Shown one piece after another: positions 8,816 to 17,900 of a DNA stretch of 64,000 bases (within the stretch, counting starts at the first letter, position 1; each line of letters begins with the position of its first letter). The stretch is from Bacteroidota bacterium (GTDB lineage: Bacteria; Bacteroidota; Bacteroidia; Flavobacteriales; Flavobacteriaceae): NCBI GenBank assembly GCA_027620655.1, contig JAQCDS010000002.1:186001-250000 (forward strand), given 5' to 3'. Below the pieces are notes generated by a model. It saw only the letters and a program-made list of their open reading frames with translations, ran no database searches and was not told the origin of the DNA. The position numbers were made by a program, and so were the translations under genes.

Positions 8816-9147
8816 TGTCTTCTGATATCAACATAAAAATCACGGATCGATTGGGGGTTACTCATACAATTGAAGCTCCGACAGATATGGCGCTAAACCT
8901 AATGGAAGTTGTTCGTATGTATGAACTTGCTCCAGAAGGAACTATTGGTGTTTGTGGTGGAATGGCCATGTGTGCATCATGTCAGTGTTATGTACAAAGC
9001 ACACATGAATTACCAGAAAAATCAGACGATGAAGAAGCTATGCTTAGCGAAGCATTTCATGTAAAATCCAACAGTCGATTGGGGTGTCAAATCCAAATGA
9101 TACCCGAAATGGAAGGACTTGAAGTGGAATTAGCGCCCGAGGCTTAA
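8815..9147 (+). CDS. 2Fe-2S ferredoxin (adrenodoxin-like)
   Basis: 110-residue plant/adrenodoxin-type ferredoxin. The cluster ligands are visible as CGGMAMCASCQC followed by LGCQIQM near the C-terminus. A likely role is shuttling electrons from the overlapping FAD-dependent reductase to Fe-S assembly or another acceptor. It is the last gene of the Mrp-NifU-reductase-ferredoxin unit, and its stop abuts the convergent SGNH hydrolase gene by 1 bp. Confidence 0.93.
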   Translation: MSSDINIKITDRLGVTHTIEAPTDMALNLMEVVRMYELAPEGTIGVCGGMAMCASCQCYVQSTHELPEKSDDEEAMLSEAFHVKSNSRLGCQIQMIPEMEGLEVELAPEA

Positions 9148-9148
9148 A

Positions 9149-9922
9149 TCATTCAATTTTTTCAATAGCTAGAGGCAAAATTCGTTCTACAAATTGAGTA
9201 TATGCTAAAGTGGAGGGGTGCAGATTATCAGAGGCAACTAATGCTGGATTTTCTAGTCCTAGTTGCGTAATATCAGTAATGTAAACATAACTCAATCCGT
9301 TTGTTTCGCAATAATTTTGAGCAAAATTATTATAAAGTTCTAGTTCTTCTGAAATGGTTTCTGGATTGCTGTTTTGACCAAATGGCGTATATGCATAATC
9401 TGGAATTGAAATTACAATAAGTTTTGAAGCATCGTTTCCAGTCAATGCAATAGCAGTATTGGTCAATTCTACAAATTCGGTTTCGTATAGCGAAAATGGT
9501 TTGCCTTGATATTGATTATTGACTCCAATGAGTAAAGTTACCAAATCAAAATCCGAAGGTAAATTAGCACTTGCAATCGCAGATTTTAAATTTGTAGTGG
9601 TCCATCCTGTTTGTGCAATGACATTGAGAGAAAAGGTGTCTTGTTCATTAAAATTTGCGATTAAGCTATCTTTTAATTGTTCTGGAAAGCGACAACTGTC
9701 ACAAACACTTTGTCCAATGGTATAGCTATCTCCAAGACTTAAAAGTTTATAATTTTGTGCAGTTGTTTCTTCATAATCACCATCATCGTTGTCGTCATTA
9801 TTTTGGGTGTCTGTGATAGGTGGAACATAAGGGACTTCCGCTTTTTTGTTACAACTTAAAAGTGAGGTGCTTAAAAAGAAAACTCCTATAAAGAATCTAA
9901 AAAATAAATTATTTAAACGCAT
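9149..9922 (-). CDS. SGNH/GDSL hydrolase lipoprotein
   Basis: 257-residue exported lipoprotein. The signal sequence ends with a lipobox-like LSTSLLSC near residue 24, followed by an Asp/Asn-rich linker. The catalytic domain has the GDSL-like block KLLSLGDSYTIGQS, the Gly/Asn blocks (TLLIGVNNQYQG) and a C-terminal SDNLHPSTLAYTQF that supplies the Asp-x-x-His pair. Family members are esterases, lipases or carbohydrate deacetylases; the substrate here is unknown. The first 14 bp overlap the end of the upstream acyl-CoA dehydrogenase gene. Confidence 0.88.
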   Translation of the reverse strand: MRLNNLFFRFFIGVFFLSTSLLSCNKKAEVPYVPPITDTQNNDDNDDGDYEETTAQNYKLLSLGDSYTIGQSVCDSCRFPEQLKDSLIANFNEQDTFSLNVIAQTGWTTTNLKSAIASANLPSDFDLVTLLIGVNNQYQGKPFSLYETEFVELTNTAIALTGNDASKLIVISIPDYAYTPFGQNSNPETISEELELYNNFAQNYCETNGLSYVYITDITQLGLENPALVASDNLHPSTLAYTQFVERILPLAIEKIE

Positions 9923-11087
9923 TAAGTCCTGTAATATCTAACCCTGTGATGAGTAAGTGAATATCATGTGTGCCTTCGTAGGTAACAACACTCTCTAGAT
10001 TCATCATATGGCGCATAATACTATATTCGCCGGTGATCCCCATGCCGCCCAATATTTGTCGGGCTTCACGTGCAATTTTAAGGGCCATTTCAACATTATT
10101 TCTTTTGGCCATTGAGATTTGGGCAGAGCTGGCTTTGTTTTCATTTTTGAGCTGACCTAATCTAAAAGCTAATAATTGCGCTTTTGTGATTTCGGTAATC
10201 ATTTCAGCTAATTTTTTTTGTTGTAATTGAAAGCCTGCAATAGGTTTTCCAAATTGAACACGTTCTTTGGCATATCGCAAAGCGGTATCATAGCAGTCCA
10301 TAGCGGCACCAATAGCACCCCATGCAATGCCATAACGTGCTGAATCTAAGCATCCTAGGGGGGCGCCTAATCCAGACTTGTTGGGTAATAAATTTTCTTT
10401 TGGAACTTTTACATCTTGGAAAATAAGTTCTCCAGTAGCACTAGCTCTCAAAGACCATTTATTATGGGTTTCGGGGGTAGAAAATCCTTCCATTCCGCGT
10501 TCTACAATAAGCCCGTGAATTCGACCTTCTTCATTTTTGGCCCAAACTACCGCAAGATCACAAAAAGGAGCATTTGAAATCCATAGTTTTGCACCATTTA
10601 ACAAATAGTGGTCACCCATGTCTTTGTAATTTGTGGTCATTCCACCTGGGTTACTCCCATGATCAGGCTCTGTTAGTCCAAAGGCTCCCATAAATTCTCC
10701 AGTAGCGAGTTTTGGTAAATACTTTTGGCGTTGTTCTTCATTGCCATATTGCCAAATAGGATACATAACCAGCGAGGACTGCACTGAAGCTGTACTTCTA
10801 ACGCCTGAGTCTCCACGTTCAATTTCTTGCATGATTAACCCATAAGAAATTTGGTCGAGCCCTGCACCGCCATAAGTCTCTGGAATGTAAGGACCAAAAG
10901 CACCAATTTCTGCTAATCCTCCAATAATTTGTTCTGGAAATTCAGCCTTTTGAGCATAAGATTCAATGATGGGCGATACGGCTCTTTTGACCCATTCGCG
11001 CGCTGCATCACGAACGAGCTTGTGTTCTTCGCTAAACAAATCATCTAAGTTATAATAATCAGGTGCTTCAAAGAGGTCTGGTTTCAT
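9909..11087 (-). CDS. Acyl-CoA dehydrogenase, glutaryl-CoA dehydrogenase type
   Basis: 392-residue FAD enzyme of the acyl-CoA dehydrogenase superfamily. FAD and substrate motifs are visible (GAFGLTEPDHGSNPGGM, LWISNAPFCD), as is the catalytic Glu in VVTYEGTHDIH with the following LITGLDITG typical of glutaryl-CoA dehydrogenases. By homology it would oxidise and decarboxylate glutaryl-CoA in lysine/tryptophan breakdown; that substrate is inferred from motif similarity only. It overlaps the SGNH hydrolase gene by 14 bp, although the two show no functional link. Confidence 0.87.
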   Translation of the reverse strand: MKPDLFEAPDYYNLDDLFSEEHKLVRDAAREWVKRAVSPIIESYAQKAEFPEQIIGGLAEIGAFGPYIPETYGGAGLDQISYGLIMQEIERGDSGVRSTASVQSSLVMYPIWQYGNEEQRQKYLPKLATGEFMGAFGLTEPDHGSNPGGMTTNYKDMGDHYLLNGAKLWISNAPFCDLAVVWAKNEEGRIHGLIVERGMEGFSTPETHNKWSLRASATGELIFQDVKVPKENLLPNKSGLGAPLGCLDSARYGIAWGAIGAAMDCYDTALRYAKERVQFGKPIAGFQLQQKKLAEMITEITKAQLLAFRLGQLKNENKASSAQISMAKRNNVEMALKIAREARQILGGMGITGEYSIMRHMMNLESVVTYEGTHDIHLLITGLDITGLNAFK

Positions 11088-11177
11088 ACCAAAAAGTTTT
11101 TTTAGTTTAGGTTTTATAGAAAAATCAACTGTGATTTAATTTATCTATCAACAAATTTACTTATAAATTTATTGAGT

Positions 11178-11894
11178 TTAGAATTTTAAATAAAATTCTT
11201 TTGTCATCTCTTTGTAACTTTCGCTATAATTGTGCCGTCCGTCTTCAAGATGCATTTCTTGTAGTTCAATAGCTTGTTTTATACCCGAAAAGGCCATTAA
11301 ACTACGTTTAATTTCACCATGTTTTTGACCACGTATTCTTAGCTTTTTGTTACAATAAAGCTGATTTTCATTGGCTAGTCCACAAAATGAATCTTCTTCA
11401 ATAAAGGGGATAATAACACAAAATACACCCTTATTGGACAAAAGCATTTTTGTGCTTCCAATAAGGTGTTCAAAAGGTAAAGCATTTTCAAAACGTGCTA
11501 GATTTCTAGCGTTATTTTTGGTGTCAAAATCATTGGTATAAAATGGAGGATTTGACACAATAAGGTCGTATTTGTCTTCTACTTCTTCTGTAAATTCTTC
11601 TAGACTTGCATGGTAGCAAAACAAACGATCTGCCCACGGCGACTGCTCAAAATTTTGTACACATTGCTCATAGGCTTCAGCATCAATTTCAATGGCATCA
11701 ATTAATTCTGCGGTGCTGCGTTGTGCAAGCATTAGCGCCAAAATTCCCGAACCTGAACCAATATCTAGAACAGAATTAGGGCAATGATTTATAGCAGCCC
11801 AAGCACCAAGTAAAACGGCATCGGTACCGACTTTATTTGCACAGCGGTCGTGTACTACACTAAATTGTTTAAACTGAAAGGCTTCCAAAGGCAT
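11178..11894 (-). CDS. tRNA1(Val) (adenine(37)-N6)-methyltransferase, YfiC/TrmN6-like
   Basis: 238-residue SAM-dependent methyltransferase. VLDIGSGSGILALMLAQ is the SAM site and IVSNPPFYTND is the N6-adenine NPPF/Y catalytic motif; the N-terminal FKQFSVVHDRCANKVGTDAVLLGAW is typical of the YfiC family. E. coli TrmN6 methylates A37 of tRNA1-Val, and the same reaction is expected here. The gene starts at the last base of rimM (1-bp overlap) in an rpsP-rimM-trmN6 order, a translation-related set. Confidence 0.88.
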   Translation of the reverse strand: MPLEAFQFKQFSVVHDRCANKVGTDAVLLGAWAAINHCPNSVLDIGSGSGILALMLAQRSTAELIDAIEIDAEAYEQCVQNFEQSPWADRLFCYHASLEEFTEEVEDKYDLIVSNPPFYTNDFDTKNNARNLARFENALPFEHLIGSTKMLLSNKGVFCVIIPFIEEDSFCGLANENQLYCNKKLRIRGQKHGEIKRSLMAFSGIKQAIELQEMHLEDGRHNYSESYKEMTKEFYLKF

Positions 11895-12421
11895 TAGTCG
11901 AGATACAAGTCAATAAGTCCAGGCGGTGTTTTTACCAATACAGTTTTGGCTGTACGGTCTAGACTACAAATAATATCGTCGTTGATGGGGATTAAAACTT
12001 CTTTACCATGATGATCAATTTCAAATAAGGCTTGCGTTGTGCTATCGTTAACTCCTGTGATATGCCCTACGGGACCAAAATTTTCATCAATAACTTGAAA
12101 TCCAATAATTTCGTGGAAATAAAAAGTATTGCCTTCAAGTTTTGGCAAAAGAGCAAGAGGAAGATATAAGTCTTTTTTTAAGAGGGCATCGGCATCACTT
12201 TCACTGCTAACATCCTCAAGTTTTAAACGTAACAAGTTAGATTTGTGCAGCTGAGATTTTTCTACAAAATAAGGAATCAAGCGGTTACTAACGTCTATAA
12301 ATAAGGCGTCTAAATTTTCGTATATATCAGGTTGGTCGGTGTCGAGTTTGGCTATAATTTCTCCTTTAAAGCTGTACTTTTTTACGATTTTTCCAAGATA
12401 AAAACAATCTTCTTTTTTCAT
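11894..12421 (-). CDS. rimM: Ribosome maturation factor RimM
   Basis: 175-residue 16S rRNA processing factor that binds S19 and helps 30S head assembly. The N-terminal RimM domain begins YLGKIVKKYSFKGEIIAKL, and the C-terminal PRC-barrel contains FYFHEIIGFQVID and EVLIPINDDII. It sits directly after rpsP, the classic bacterial order. Here, however, a clear terminator hairpin lies between rpsP and rimM, so expression probably depends on read-through. Confidence 0.94.
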   Translation of the reverse strand: MKKEDCFYLGKIVKKYSFKGEIIAKLDTDQPDIYENLDALFIDVSNRLIPYFVEKSQLHKSNLLRLKLEDVSSESDADALLKKDLYLPLALLPKLEGNTFYFHEIIGFQVIDENFGPVGHITGVNDSTTQALFEIDHHGKEVLIPINDDIICSLDRTAKTVLVKTPPGLIDLYLD

Positions 12422-12429
12422 AAAAGTTC

Positions 12430-12459
12430 AAAAAAAAACCTGACCGTTAAGTCAGGTTT
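12430..12459 (-). terminator. Intercistronic terminator between rpsP and rimM
   Basis: On the minus strand a perfect 9-bp stem (AAACCTGAC/GTCAGGTTT, 6-nt loop) runs straight into a run of eight Ts. It lies after rpsP and just before the rimM start. Confidence 0.8.
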
Positions 12460-12481
12460 AAAGGTATAAAAAATAAATGTT

Positions 12482-12991
12482 TTATTCTTCTTCGTTTGAA
12501 GCTTCTTCAGTAGCAACTTCTTCTTCTGTAGCTTCTTCTACTACAGGAACAGCGTCAGCAATACGCGCCTCATTGGCTGCTTTTTCTGCAGCAAGGGCTT
12601 TTGCTTCCTGTGCTTCTTTGGCTTTCTGAAGATCAGATTTTTTAGCATCAATTTTAGCTTGCTTCTCTGCAACCCAAGCTTGGAATTTTTCTTCCGCTTG
12701 TTCTTCAGTTAAAGCCCCTTTCTTTACTCCTCCAGCAAGGTGTTTTTTTAATAAAACGCCTTCATGCGATAAAATTGCACGAGTCGTATCTGTGGGTTGA
12801 GCACCATTTTCTAACCATTTTACAGCACCATCAACGTTGAGGTCAATTTGTGCAGGATTGGTGTTCGGGTTGTACGTTCCTAGTTTTTCAAGAAAACGGC
12901 CATCTCTTTTTGAGCGCGAATCCGCAGCAACAATCCAATAGAATGGTTTTCCTTTTTTTCCGTGTCTTTGTAATCTTAGTTTTACAGGCAT
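12482..12991 (-). CDS. rpsP: 30S ribosomal protein S16 with acidic C-terminal extension
   Basis: 169-residue ribosomal protein. The core ([20 protein letters not shown] ... KLGTYNPN) occupies about the first 80 residues. The rest is an Ala/Lys/Glu-rich tail ending in a strongly acidic Glu-rich stretch, as often seen in Bacteroidota S16. The ATG at 12991 is chosen because the frame's more upstream TTG (13039) overlaps the -7 promoter box. It is first in the rpsP-rimM-trmN6 series. Confidence 0.95.
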   Translation of the reverse strand: MPVKLRLQRHGKKGKPFYWIVAADSRSKRDGRFLEKLGTYNPNTNPAQIDLNVDGAVKWLENGAQPTDTTRAILSHEGVLLKKHLAGGVKKGALTEEQAEEKFQAWVAEKQAKIDAKKSDLQKAKEAQEAKALAAEKAANEARIADAVPVVEEATEEEVATEEASNEEE

Positions 12992-13036
12992 AAAAATTAA
13001 TTTGTGAGGTTCTCGACCTCTGTTATTAATGAGCGG

Positions 13037-13044
13037 CAAATATA
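13037..13044 (-). promoter_or_regulatory. -7 promoter element of rpsP
   Basis: TATATTTG on the minus strand matches the TAnnTTTG consensus. It is 45 bp upstream of the chosen rpsP ATG and rules out an earlier start. Confidence 0.6.
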
Positions 13045-13136
13045 CTATATTTTTTCAATACAAAAACATTCATTTATTTTTTATATTTTTGAGCTGATAT
13101 ATGTTGTTAAATTCAAGCTGTTTTAATCAATAAACT

Positions 13137-13607
13137 ATGAAATATTTTGTACTTTCTCTACTTGTAATGTTTTCTTTTTTTGGATGTCAAGATGAGATTC
13201 AAACGAGTTCCCCAACCTTACAAGGATTACAACACGGCGATTTTACATGGAAGTCCAATTCACGTTCAGCGACCGTAAATGCGTCGGGGGCACTAACAAT
13301 TACTGGAACAGATGGTTATGGCACCATGACAATTATACTACCTGCAGCTACTGTTGGGTCTTATGAATTAGGAAAAGGCAAGACCTCTACGGTAACATTT
13401 AAACAAGAAAACATCATATATTCCACACAATATGATGGGGTTGAATATCCCGTATATTTGAGTGATGGAAAAGTAACGATTGAAGAAGTAAATGCTGAAA
13501 CCAAAAATATTAAAGGCACATTTTATTTTAATTCTTACGATAGTACTGGAACAAAATATATGAACTTTTCGGAAGGCGTGTTTTATAATTTAAGCTATAC
13601 GGAGTAG
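13137..13607 (+). CDS. Small lipoprotein, DUF6252-like
   Basis: 156-residue predicted lipoprotein. A signal peptide ends at the lipobox FSFFGC (Cys at residue 17). The rest resembles the DUF6252-type beta-rich lipoproteins of Flavobacteriia (GDFTWKSNSRSATVNASGALTITGT ... IKGTFYFNSYD). No catalytic motif is visible and the function is unknown. A -7-like TATTTTTG lies at 13084-13091. The stop is 8 bp from the end of the convergent next gene. Confidence 0.7.
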   Translation: MKYFVLSLLVMFSFFGCQDEIQTSSPTLQGLQHGDFTWKSNSRSATVNASGALTITGTDGYGTMTIILPAATVGSYELGKGKTSTVTFKQENIIYSTQYDGVEYPVYLSDGKVTIEEVNAETKNIKGTFYFNSYDSTGTKYMNFSEGVFYNLSYTE

Positions 13608-13614
13608 GGGGTAT

Positions 13615-14484
13615 TCAACCTTTAACTCCAATTGATATTTTAGTCATCAAGACGTAAAGTGTTAGAAAAGAACCCACTTCATATTCGAAAAAATTATCGT
13701 AATAGTTATTCCCCCCTTTTTCTAATAAATACAAGCCACCAAAAATTGGTGCCTGAAGATCAAAGTAAAAGAAATTATTCAGTTTTTCACCAAGTTTCGA
13801 TTTGTTTAATAATTCTAACTTTGGTTTATTGATAAACGTATTAACAAAATTAAAATCTTCGTATTGATAAGAGTGTATTATTTCATGAGCTATGAGATTG
13901 TTTTTGTCTAACCATGATTCATCTATCAAAATAAGTTTTCCCCACGTTGCGCCTGCGTGTTTAAAGTTCTTGGATAAAGAAAATAATATTTCACCCGTTT
14001 TTAAACTCTTTTCTAATTCAAATTTGTTGCCGTATGCATAAATTCCTGTAAGTAATAAAGCAACAGGCATAATTTTATATTTAATTTTAATTTTATTTTT
14101 TGTGTGAACTTCTATTCGATTAAATCCAATGTTAAAGTGCCAAATATTCCAAAAATCTTGATTCAATGATGCATTTTCAACTATTGATGACCCTATTGAG
14201 TTTATAAATTTTGCACCCCAAGCATATTCCAGTTTATTATTATCTGAAACTTTGAGAATAAAGTTTTTACTTTCATAAACCAAATATCCGCCTACTCCCC
14301 CTTGTAAAAATCCTTTTAAAAAAACCTTACCTGTTTTTTCATTTGGTTTTTTGTTAATTATTGCTCCGACACCTCCAGCAAAGGAGCCTATACCTATATT
14401 ATAGATTGCCATTTCAGTTTTATTTTGACTATAAATAATATTTGTAACTAAAAAACTAAGTATTAAAAATTTTACTTTAATCAT
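13615..14484 (-). CDS. Exported protein of unknown function with HExxH motif
   Basis: 289-residue protein that I do not recognise. It has a signal peptide (about residues 1-19, ending IIYSQ), a Gly-rich segment (GIGSFAGGVGAIIN and GFLQGGVGGYLVYE) that may be membrane-associated, and HEIIHSYQYED near residue 200. The last resembles a zinc-metallopeptidase HExxH site, but no clear third ligand is evident. The C-terminal part has hydrophobic and aromatic stretches. It lies 4 bp after an apparent Lnt-like remnant on the same strand. Codon usage is very AT-rich. Function unknown. Confidence 0.6.
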   Translation of the reverse strand: MIKVKFLILSFLVTNIIYSQNKTEMAIYNIGIGSFAGGVGAIINKKPNEKTGKVFLKGFLQGGVGGYLVYESKNFILKVSDNNKLEYAWGAKFINSIGSSIVENASLNQDFWNIWHFNIGFNRIEVHTKNKIKIKYKIMPVALLLTGIYAYGNKFELEKSLKTGEILFSLSKNFKHAGATWGKLILIDESWLDKNNLIAHEIIHSYQYEDFNFVNTFINKPKLELLNKSKLGEKLNNFFYFDLQAPIFGGLYLLEKGGNNYYDNFFEYEVGSFLTLYVLMTKISIGVKG

Positions 14485-14488
14485 TTAT

Positions 14489-14809
14489 TTAATTTGTTTT
14501 TGAATAAAAATTAAATTCATTATTTGATTTAAACAAGACTTTGCCTTTTGAATTAATAACAAGTGAACTTACGAAATTTGCACTTTTGATCATTGGAATT
14601 TTATTTTCTATACAGCGTAAACTAAGAATATTATTATATTGTTTAGTTCCCCAAACCGAATTATTAAAAAATTTTTCACTAGATAACAAATACATAATTT
14701 TTGCATTTCTGTTTTCTTTTAGAACATAATAAACTCTGCTAAATGCAGTGACATCCGGGATTTGGAGTGTTAAGACTTGTTTAAAAAAATGGATTTCTTC
14801 AAACCTAGT
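14489..14809 (-). pseudogene. Likely remnant of apolipoprotein N-acyltransferase (Lnt)-like gene
   Basis: An open frame of ~106 codons from just after in-frame TGA/TAA stops (14810 and beyond) to a TAA at 14489. It has only one internal ATG, at 14695. The encoded NSVWGTKQYNNILSLRCIE and NKIPMIKSANF line up well with the C-terminal part of the Lnt nitrilase domain (the WW/WG...KQH...RAIE...RSANTG pattern). The region where the catalytic CYE would be is not recognisable, and no membrane domain precedes it. I read it as a decayed or truncated copy; a short diverged real protein (14489-14695) is the alternative. Confidence 0.45.
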
Positions 14810-14967
14810 TTATCATACTCTCCCATTGGTTATGACACATAAAAACCTAAAAAGTCACATTTTTTAGCCACTTTTTTTTAATTGTTTATAAATCCTTAAA
14901 AAAAGCCAGCCCAACAGCTTAAAATAATACTATATTTAGAGCTCTATTTTAAGCACAAATTTTTGCC

Positions 14968-17900
14968 ATGTATTTAATCTTTGATACCGAAACTACTGGT
15001 CTGCCCAAGCGATGGAATGCCCCCCTAACGGACACCGACAATTGGCCACGTTGTATCCAAATTGCATGGCAATTGCACGACCATATGGGCCAATGCCTTG
15101 AACATCAAGATTTTCTCATTCGCCCCAATGGATTTAATGTGCCCTATGATGCCGAAAAAGTTCATGGCATTTCTACAGCCTTAGCCACAGAAAAAGGCGA
15201 GGAATTAGCGGTTGTTCTCAAAAAATTTAATATTGCGCTATCCAAAGCCAAATTTGTAGTGGGACAAAATGTAGGTTTCGACCTCAATATTATGGGCTGC
15301 GAATACCATCGCCTACAAATTGAAACCCCTCTTAATACTATGCCGGTTTTGGACACCTGTACCGAAACCACGGCGAGTCTTTGTCAATTGCCTGGCGGAC
15401 GTGGAGGTAAATTTAAATTGCCAACCCTAACGGAGTTGCATCAGTTTTTGTTCCAAACCCCATTTGCAGAAGCCCACAACGCCACTGCCGATGTGGAAGC
15501 CACAACACGTTGTTTTTTGGAATTGCTTAGAAAAGGTGTTTTTTCGCCAGATGAGCTGCAGTCTACACCAGAATATATTCAAGAGTTTAAAGCACATCAC
15601 CCAAATCCGATGGCGCCCATTGGTCTTAGACATATCAATCTCAAAGAAGCCACAGCGGCCATTAATGCAAAAGCCCAAAAGGAAACTCAAATACCCCAGC
15701 ACTCTACTGATATTCCCGAAATTTTGAATGACGCCACTATAGCACATTTGCATAATCATTCTCAATTTTCAATTTTACAATCCACCATCAGCATCAAAAA
15801 ATTAGTCAATGCTGCTGCCAAATACCAAATGCCTGCCGTTGCCCTAACTGATCATGGAAATATGATGGGGGCTTTTCATTTTGTAAAAGAAATTGGAAAT
15901 TATAATAAAGGATTAAAACAACAAAAGCTAGACGCTGAAGCAAAAGGAGAGCCTTTTGAAGCCACTCCCATAAAAGCAATTGTTGGCTGCGAATTTTTTG
16001 TTTGTGAAGACCACGAAAATAAATCACACAAAGACAATGGATATCAAATTGTCTTTTTGGCCAAATCCAAAAAAGGGTATGAAAATCTGGTAAAGATGTC
16101 TTCTATTGCGTTTACCGATGGATTTTATTATGTTCCTAGAATTGATCGCAAGATTGTAGAACACTACAAAGAAGATTTAATTGTACTAACAGGAAATCTT
16201 TATGGTGAAGTGCCCTCAAAGGTTTTAAATGTTGGTGAACATCAAGCCGAAGACGCATTACTATGGTGGAATGAACAATTTCAAGAGGATTTATACATTG
16301 AACTCATGCGTCATGGTCAAGAAGATGAAGACCGTGTCAATCTTGTATTGATTCAATTTGCCAAAAAGCATAACATAAAATTAGTAGCCACCAACAACAC
16401 CTATTATATAGACCAAACCGAGGCCAATGCACACGATATTTTGTTGTGTGTGAAAGACGGTGAAAAACAAGCCACACCCATAGGTCGGGGGCGTGGCTAC
16501 AGATATGGACTTCCCAATCAAGAATATTTTTTCAAGTCATCAGAAGAAATGAAAGAATTGTTTAAGGATGTTCCAGAGGCCATTCTAAATATTCAAGAGG
16601 TGGTTGATAAAATTGAACCTTTTGAATTGGCAAGAGATGTATTGCTTCCAAAATTTGAAATTCCCGACGAATTTGTAAATAAAACCGATGCTTTGGAGGG
16701 TACAAATCATGGGGAGAATGCATATCTACGTCATTTGACATATGAAGGCGCAAAAAAGCGCTACAAAACACTAACAGATGCCATTAAAGAGCGTATTGAT
16801 TTTGAACTTCAAACCATCGAAAAAACAGGGTATCCAGGATATTTTTTGATTGTAGAAGATTTTATTCGCGAGGCGCGAAATATGGATGTTTCTGTTGGGC
16901 CAGGGCGTGGTTCTGCAGCAGGGTCGGTTGTGGCCTATTGTCTTTGGATTACAAATATTGATCCTATTAAATACGATTTACTTTTTGAGCGTTTTCTCAA
17001 TCCAGATCGTGTTAGTATGCCTGATATTGATATCGATTTTGATGATGAAGGACGAAGTCGAGTGATGGATTATGTGATTAAGAAATATGGCGCCAATCAA
17101 GTGGCGCAAATTATCACATATGGTACAATGGCCGCCAAATCCTCCATAAGAGACACTGCACGTGTTTTGGATTTACCATTGGGCGATGCAGACCGCATTG
17201 CAAAGCTGGTGCCCAATATGTCTAAGCTCAATAAAATATTTGGGGTAGACGAAAAAATCCTCAAACAAAAATTTCGTGCCGAAGACATGGAGCTTATTAA
17301 TCAATTGCTTAATATTTCTGAAGGTGATGATTTGGAGGCAGAAACCGTCAATCAAGCCAAAGTCTTAGAAGGTTCACTAAGAAATACAGGAATTCATGCG
17401 TGTGGCGTGATCATAACACCTGGTGATATTACCAATTATGTTCCTATTGCAACCGCCAAAGATTCAGATTTGTATGTGACTCAATTTGATAACTCGGTGG
17501 TTGAAGATGCAGGTTTGCTAAAAATGGATTTTTTAGGACTCAAAACATTAACGCTTATAAAAGATACTGTAAAAATTGTCAAAGCCAAACATGGAATTGC
17601 TCTAGATCCCGAAAATTTTCCATTAGATGATGTCGCAACATACGAATTGTTTCAACGTGGAGAAACGGTGGGTATATTTCAATACGAATCGCCAGGAATG
17701 CAAAAACATATGCGCGATTTGAAGCCAACGGTATTTGCCGATTTAATTGCCATGAATGCGCTATATCGTCCTGGTCCTTTAGAGTATATTCCTAGTTTTA
17801 TCCGCAGAAAGCACGGTGATGAAGACATCTCATATGACCTTCCAGAAATGGAAGAATATTTGAAAGAAACTTATGGAATTACAGTCTATCAAGAGCAAGT

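Noticed and set aside
14541-14729. 62-codon plus-strand frame opposite the Lnt-like remnant
   Set aside because: Antisense of the fragment, with no recognisable features.
14820-14900. A third TTACGTCA-type array upstream of dnaE
   Set aside because: Only a loose TTATGACAC and a similar T-rich tract are present; the phased units and the TTACATGGCGCTTG end are missing.
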